From: Tropicimonas aquimaris
GTDB lineage: Bacteria > Pseudomonadota > Alphaproteobacteria > Rhodobacterales > Rhodobacteraceae
Assembly: GCF_042676185.1 (NCBI RefSeq)
Contig: NZ_JBHTJT010000030.1
Coordinates: forward strand, 153,967-217,966
Length of the DNA stretch: 64,000 nucleotides
Direction: 5' to 3'
Both the position numbers and the translations under genes were made by a program. This document shows positions 60,195-64,000 of the stretch, piece by piece. Every line of letters starts with the position of its first letter. The first letter of the stretch is position 1. Under the pieces are notes generated by a model. That model worked only from the letters and a program-made list of their open reading frames with translations, was not told the origin of the DNA and did not search any database.

Positions 60195-63100
60195 AAATGG
60201 TGACGTTGAACAGCGTTGTAGGTCGCACGACCGGAGCGGAAGCCGAAAGTAGCGTGCTCTTCGGAACGCCGGGCGAGCGCCTGAAGGACCTCAGCCTGAT
60301 CGTTGCCGAGAGCGACACCAGCAGCTCCAACGGCACCTTCAACTTCCGCCTCGCTCTCGGGCGGCGCCGTCATCGGGGGCGAAGTCGTAGTCGACGCGGC
60401 CGCCGTGACGGATGGCGGGGCGAGCGTCAGCTATTTCTTCGGCGCGCCGATCATCGGACCGGCTAGCTCCTTTCTGCTGGCGGGCTTCATTCGCCTTTTC
60501 GAAGGGGAGGGCAGCATAACTGCCCGCTTCCGCTTTGCCGATTTCAGCATCGATTTGCCGAGCGACGCCCCGGGCAACAGCGGCGCCATGGACGAGGGGG
60601 AGATCGACGCGACGGAGCTGACCATCTCCAAGATCCTGGCCTCCGGCCTGCCCCCCGATTGCGATGGCGAGACCGTGCGCACCACCGGCATCATCACCGC
60701 CATGTCCGGCTACGGATGCTACCCGCAATGCGTGGTCGGCGGCGGCGACGACGCCACCTCGGACGCGATCCACGTCCATGACTTCTCCCACGGCCTCATC
60801 GTCGGCGACGAGTTCGAGAACGTGGCTAAAGCCAGCGAATACGTGCCCGGCGGGTCCGGCAGCGGCAACCAGCCGACGACCGAGCCGGTCGACGTGCAGG
60901 CCTCCGTCGCGACCTCCGGCAACAGCGACGTCGGCGACCTGACGGGCGAGACCACCAGCCTGACCCGCACCGACAGCGGCCTGACCATCGCCACCTAGAA
61001 CGTGCTGAACCTCGGCTCGAACGATGCCGACGACGACACCGACGTGGCCAAAGGGCGCTTCGATGTCATCGCGGCGCAGATCGTGGAGACCCTCGACAGC
61101 CCGGACATCATCGGCTTGCAGGAAATCCAGAACTCTGATGGCTCGAAAATCAGCGACATCTCCTGCGCCGAAGGCACACTCCAAGCGCTGATCGACGCGA
61201 TCATCGCCGCCGGCGGCCCGCAATATGCCTTCATCGACACGCCCGACGTGCCGATGACCTATATCGACGAGAACGGCGAAGCGATCCGGCCGGTCCGCGG
61301 CGAGCCGGGCGGGGACATCCGCATCGCCTTCCTCTGTGACACGACGCGCGTCAGCCTCGTCTAGGGCTCCGTGCGCAGGCTGGCCGGCAGGGATGGCGAC
61401 GAGTATCCCTCCTTCGAAGGGCGCATCCCGCTCGTGGCCTGGCTCCGGTTCACCGGCGGTGGCGCGACGGATGGCCCGGTCATCAACGTCATCAACGTGC
61501 ACTTCTCTTCGGAGAGCGTCTCCGCGCCGATCATGTGGACGACCCAGCCCTTCGATACCGCCGAAGCGCACGGAAGTCCCGCAATCAACGGCTCGGTCGA
61601 CCAGCGCAAGCTGCAGGCGCAGTTCATCGCCGATTGCATCGAGAGCGTGGGCGATGACGCGTAGGTGGTCGTGCTCGGCGATTTCAACGAGTTCGAGTTC
61701 GTTTCGCCGACCGAGATCATTGCCGATGCCAACCTGACCAACTTCACGAACTTCCTGCCGGAGGACGTGCGCTACAGCTACGTCTTCGAGGGCAACAGCC
61801 AGTCGCTCGACCACATCAGGTCGACAACGGGCTGACAGTGATGACCGAGGTGGACAATGTTCCCGTAAACGCCGAATTCGCTGCCACCGACACGCGCGCC
61901 TCCGGGCCATGACCCGATCGTCGCCTGGATCGACTTCGCTCAGGTGGTCGAGGACGTCATGCTTTGCGTGCTGGCCGAGACCTTCCGCACGTTCCACACC
62001 TGCGACCTGCTCGCCAACGACTTCGCCCCGACCGGCAAGAAAGTCTGCATCGTCCGGCTGCAGGATGACGGCACGATCCTCGTCAACGCGACCAAGCCTG
62101 AGAGCGAGATGCGCTTCACCTACTGCGTCTCCGACGGCACCAACAAGAGCGAGCTGGCCGCGGCCGGAGTCACCAACCTGACGCCGGACTTCACCCGCGA
62201 TCTGCTGCATTTCCCCGAACTGCAAGCCGGCGGTGCGCCCGCAGAGGATGCGCCGCGCCTGTCGGCTGTTCTCAAGACCCTGCGAGGCGAGGATGTGGGC
62301 GCCGACGGCACCCTTACACCGTCCTCGGGCGACGCCTTCATCCCGGGCCTGTTCTACCAGGCCTCCGCCACCGTCGTCTTGCCCTGAATGATCTCGATCA
62401 CCAGGGCCGTTTTACGCTTCGCCGTCCAACGCTTGATGCTGTCGTCCAATGGTCCACTCATCGCTACGTTTTACTCCTTGTAGCATGAGCAGGATTTCAC
62501 TGGGTCGGTACACTACGACGCCCGCGCTCGCTCTTGTCTGCTCGCCCGGTGCCATCGGCATCGCGCCATTCTGGGCCGATACCATCCCGACCGCGGCCGA
62601 ACTGGACGCCCTGCCCGCCGAGATCGATGCCCTGCTCGACGCGAACCCGGAGATGAACAAGGTCATACTGCTCGCCTACGGGCAGCAGCTTTCGATCGAG
62701 CAGGAACTCGCCGCGCGCCCCAGGGACGTGGACGTGATTGTCGCCGGCGGGTCGAACACCCGCCTCCTCGACGAGACCGACCGACTGCGCGACGGCGACA
62801 GCGCGCAAGGCGAGTATCCGATCTTCATCGAGAACGCCGGCGGCACCACCGCCGCCGTGGTCAACACCGACGGCAGCAACAGGTATGTCGGCCGGCTGGT
62901 CGTCGTCGACTTCGATGCGGATGGAAGCGTCACCCCGGAGATCTCCTGCGCCTACGCCACCGTCGCGCAGCGCCTGGCCGACCTGAACGCGGAAAACCTT
63001 TTCGCCCATAGGGTTCAGGCCATCGCGGACGCGATCCAGGATCAGATCCTCGCGGCCGAGAGCAATGCCTCAGGCATCTCCAACGTCATCCTGAACGGCA

Positions 63101-63480
63101 CTCGCTCGGGCACCTTCGCCTCGGACGATCTCGACGGGAGGCGAACGCAGGAGACCAACCTCGGCGATCTCACGGCGGATGCGAACCTCGCCCATGTCAA
63201 CGAGATGCAGGACAGCGTCGATGTCTGGCTCTCGCTCAAGAACGGCGGCGGCATCCGCGCCTCCATCGGCCAGACCGTGGTCCCCGCGGGCGGCACAGCG
63301 AAGGATGCCTTCGCGGATCATTTGCGCGACACCCAAGCGACCGCGGACACCGCCTAAGACGTGGCCGACATCGGGCCCGACCTGGGCACCCGCATCGGCA
63401 AGGTCGCCGACCAGACCGGCGCAGACCTCGATGCCGCCATCGACGACGTCCTCATGTCCGACACCTTCCTGATCGCCTTA
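60195..63480 (+). pseudogene. Decayed large extracellular endonuclease/5'-nucleotidase gene (ExeM-like + UshA-like)
   Basis: Pieces of one very large secreted enzyme lie in order: an N-terminal lamin-tail/OB region, the endonuclease/exonuclease/phosphatase domain (NVLNLG, IIGLQEIQNSDGS, VVVLGDFNEFEF, QSLDHI, then HDPIVAWID), a metallophosphatase start (LSAVLKTLRGEDVG, SSGDAFIPGLFYQ), and a 5'-nucleotidase part (DVIVAGGSNTRLLDE, SLKNGGGIRASIGQ). It is broken by TAG at 60996, 61362 and 61662, TAA at 63355, frameshifts near 60345, 61815 and 61905, and a deletion/insertion at 62360-62480. No convincing start or signal peptide remains. Confidence 0.8.
62360..62475 (-). mobile_element. Transposase orfA 5' fragment inserted in the nuclease pseudogene
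   Basis: On the minus strand, an ATG at 62461 with an AAGGAG site 11 bp upstream starts SGPLDDSIKRWTAKRKTAL, then VIEIIQGKTTVAEA, as in short IS-encoded HTH transposase subunits. Homology stops near 62360 and runs into the nuclease sequence. The metallophosphatase segment expected here is missing, so the element was probably inserted and then lost with flanking DNA. Confidence 0.6.
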
Positions 63481-63501
63481 CATGATAGACAGGCAATAGA
63501 C

Positions 63502-63534
63502 ATGCCCCCACCGGAACCATTCCGGTGGGGGCAT
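63502..63534. terminator. Perfect 15-bp hairpin
   Basis: atgcccccaccggaa / ttccggtgggggcat around loop cca. It lies just past the last homology of the nuclease pseudogene and is probably its former terminator; no T-run follows on the plus strand beyond ctt. Confidence 0.65.
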
Positions 63535-63899
63535 CTTCCATGCAGCAACTTTCCGGGGCCGGTTACCGCGACCGGAAACATCAATCGCGATCGGTTCCCA
63601 GCCAACCACGCCGTGCTTGCGAAGGAGGCTCCGCACCAGGATACGGAGTCGTTCCGAAGGCTTCCACCCGCAGGCAAGAGCCGCTCAGCCCGCCAAGAAA
63701 GGAACGCCACACAGGCAGATCCGAGCAAATGGTCCGAAAGAGCGACAGAACGGCATGATTTCCCGGGCCCTGCCGACGCGGATGTCAGAATCGGCCACGC
63801 ATGCTCGGAAGGGGGGGGGCGACCACTTGGTACCATCGCCCATGCGGCATGCGTCAGGCCAGCCTTCAAGAAGTTGGCCCGACACCTCCCTGAAAGCCT
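63535..63899. other. Stretch without recognisable genes
   Basis: About 365 bp between the hairpin and the last partial gene. Open frames exist on both strands but none has a ribosome site plus recognisable protein features. It contains a run of nine G residues near 63810-63820. I see no RNA gene or repeat here. Confidence 0.5.
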
Positions 63900-63998
63900 T
63901 CAAAGGAAGATAAAGTCATCCGCCGCTGCTTCAAGTTCGAAGCGGTCGATGGAGCCTTCGAAGAACTTCTCCAACCTGTCGGCGACACCGTTGCCGGA
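63900..63998 (-). CDS. Possible C-terminus of a minus-strand gene cut by the window edge
   Basis: The minus-strand frame from 63998 to TGA at 63900-63902 reads SGNGVADRLEKFFEGSIDRF, then ELEAAADDFIFL, an amphipathic, plausible protein end. Only 32 residues are visible, so neither family nor reality of the gene can be established. Confidence 0.3.
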   Translation of the reverse strand, partial: SGNGVADRLEKFFEGSIDRFELEAAADDFIFL

Positions 63999-64000
63999 GC

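Noticed and set aside
2041..61664. Amber codon reassignment in this genome (TAG in MAPEG and three times in the nuclease gene)
   Set aside because: TAG is the normal stop of pyruvate carboxylase, hisE, the DUF302 gene and the CoA-binding gene in this window, no CTA-anticodon tRNA is visible, and the nuclease also carries TAA and frameshifts.
1..64000. CRISPR arrays, rRNA genes, replication origin, riboswitches
   Set aside because: No regularly spaced direct repeats, rRNA-like sequence, DnaA-box cluster or recognisable aptamer core was seen anywhere in the window.

Overview
The window is high-GC DNA from an alphaproteobacterium, most likely a Rhodobacteraceae (Roseobacter-type) organism. The evidence is a HemA-type 5-aminolevulinate synthase, a split his operon (hisB-hisH...hisA...hisF-hisE), a PC-type pyruvate carboxylase, a TAXI/TRAP 4TM-12TM transporter, and short intergenic repeats of a type I associate with this family. 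The family assignment is inference from gene content; there is no rRNA to confirm it.

1-31 kb is mostly core genome: the pyruvate carboxylase 3' end, an alpha/beta hydrolase, a MAPEG gene broken by an amber codon, tRNA-Gly, queA behind a giant AsmA-like protein, a peroxiredoxin, a DUF455 protein, an overlapping M23 peptidase/bactofilin pair, prfB, PBP1A, an AmiC-type amidase, an aminotransferase, a BepA-like M48 protease coupled to a DsbA-like protein, a small membrane protein/HlyD pair, ispG with a RodZ-like gene, hemA, an M20 peptidase, and two tandem tRNA-Asp genes. Cell-envelope and morphogenesis genes are strongly represented. At 30-31 kb a pirin gene is wrecked by three lesions, next to a second, inverted tRNA-Gly.

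31.7-42.7 kb holds the his operon (hisB, H, A, F, E), interrupted by unrelated secreted-protein genes, two of them antisense. It is followed by a CoA-binding protein, a zinc-ribbon protein, an RlmB-type methyltransferase, and a four-gene Mn/Zn/Fe ABC importer with a recognisable promoter.

42.8-43.7 kb is a small graveyard: an odd tRNA-Tyr with a non-canonical D-arm core, a frameshifted tyrosine-recombinase remnant immediately after it, and two IS3-type fragments lying in opposite orientation.

43.9-59.9 kb is the most interesting region. Seven genes on the minus strand (TAXI receptor, TRAP permease, UspA, carbon-nitrogen hydrolase, a 920-residue Orn/Lys/Arg-type decarboxylase, an ATP-grasp ligase, a C45-type autoproteolytic acyltransferase/hydrolase) lie downstream of a PuuR-like HTH-cupin regulator. 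Divergently transcribed are two class III aminotransferases and a succinate-semialdehyde-type dehydrogenase. Together they look like an uptake, decarboxylation, amide-chemistry and omega-amino-acid degradation system for a polyamine or amino-acid derivative. The substrate cannot be read from the sequence.

60-63.5 kb is a decayed, very large extracellular endonuclease/5'-nucleotidase gene with in-frame stops, frameshifts and an embedded transposase fragment. The window ends in featureless DNA and the C-terminus of an unidentified minus-strand gene.
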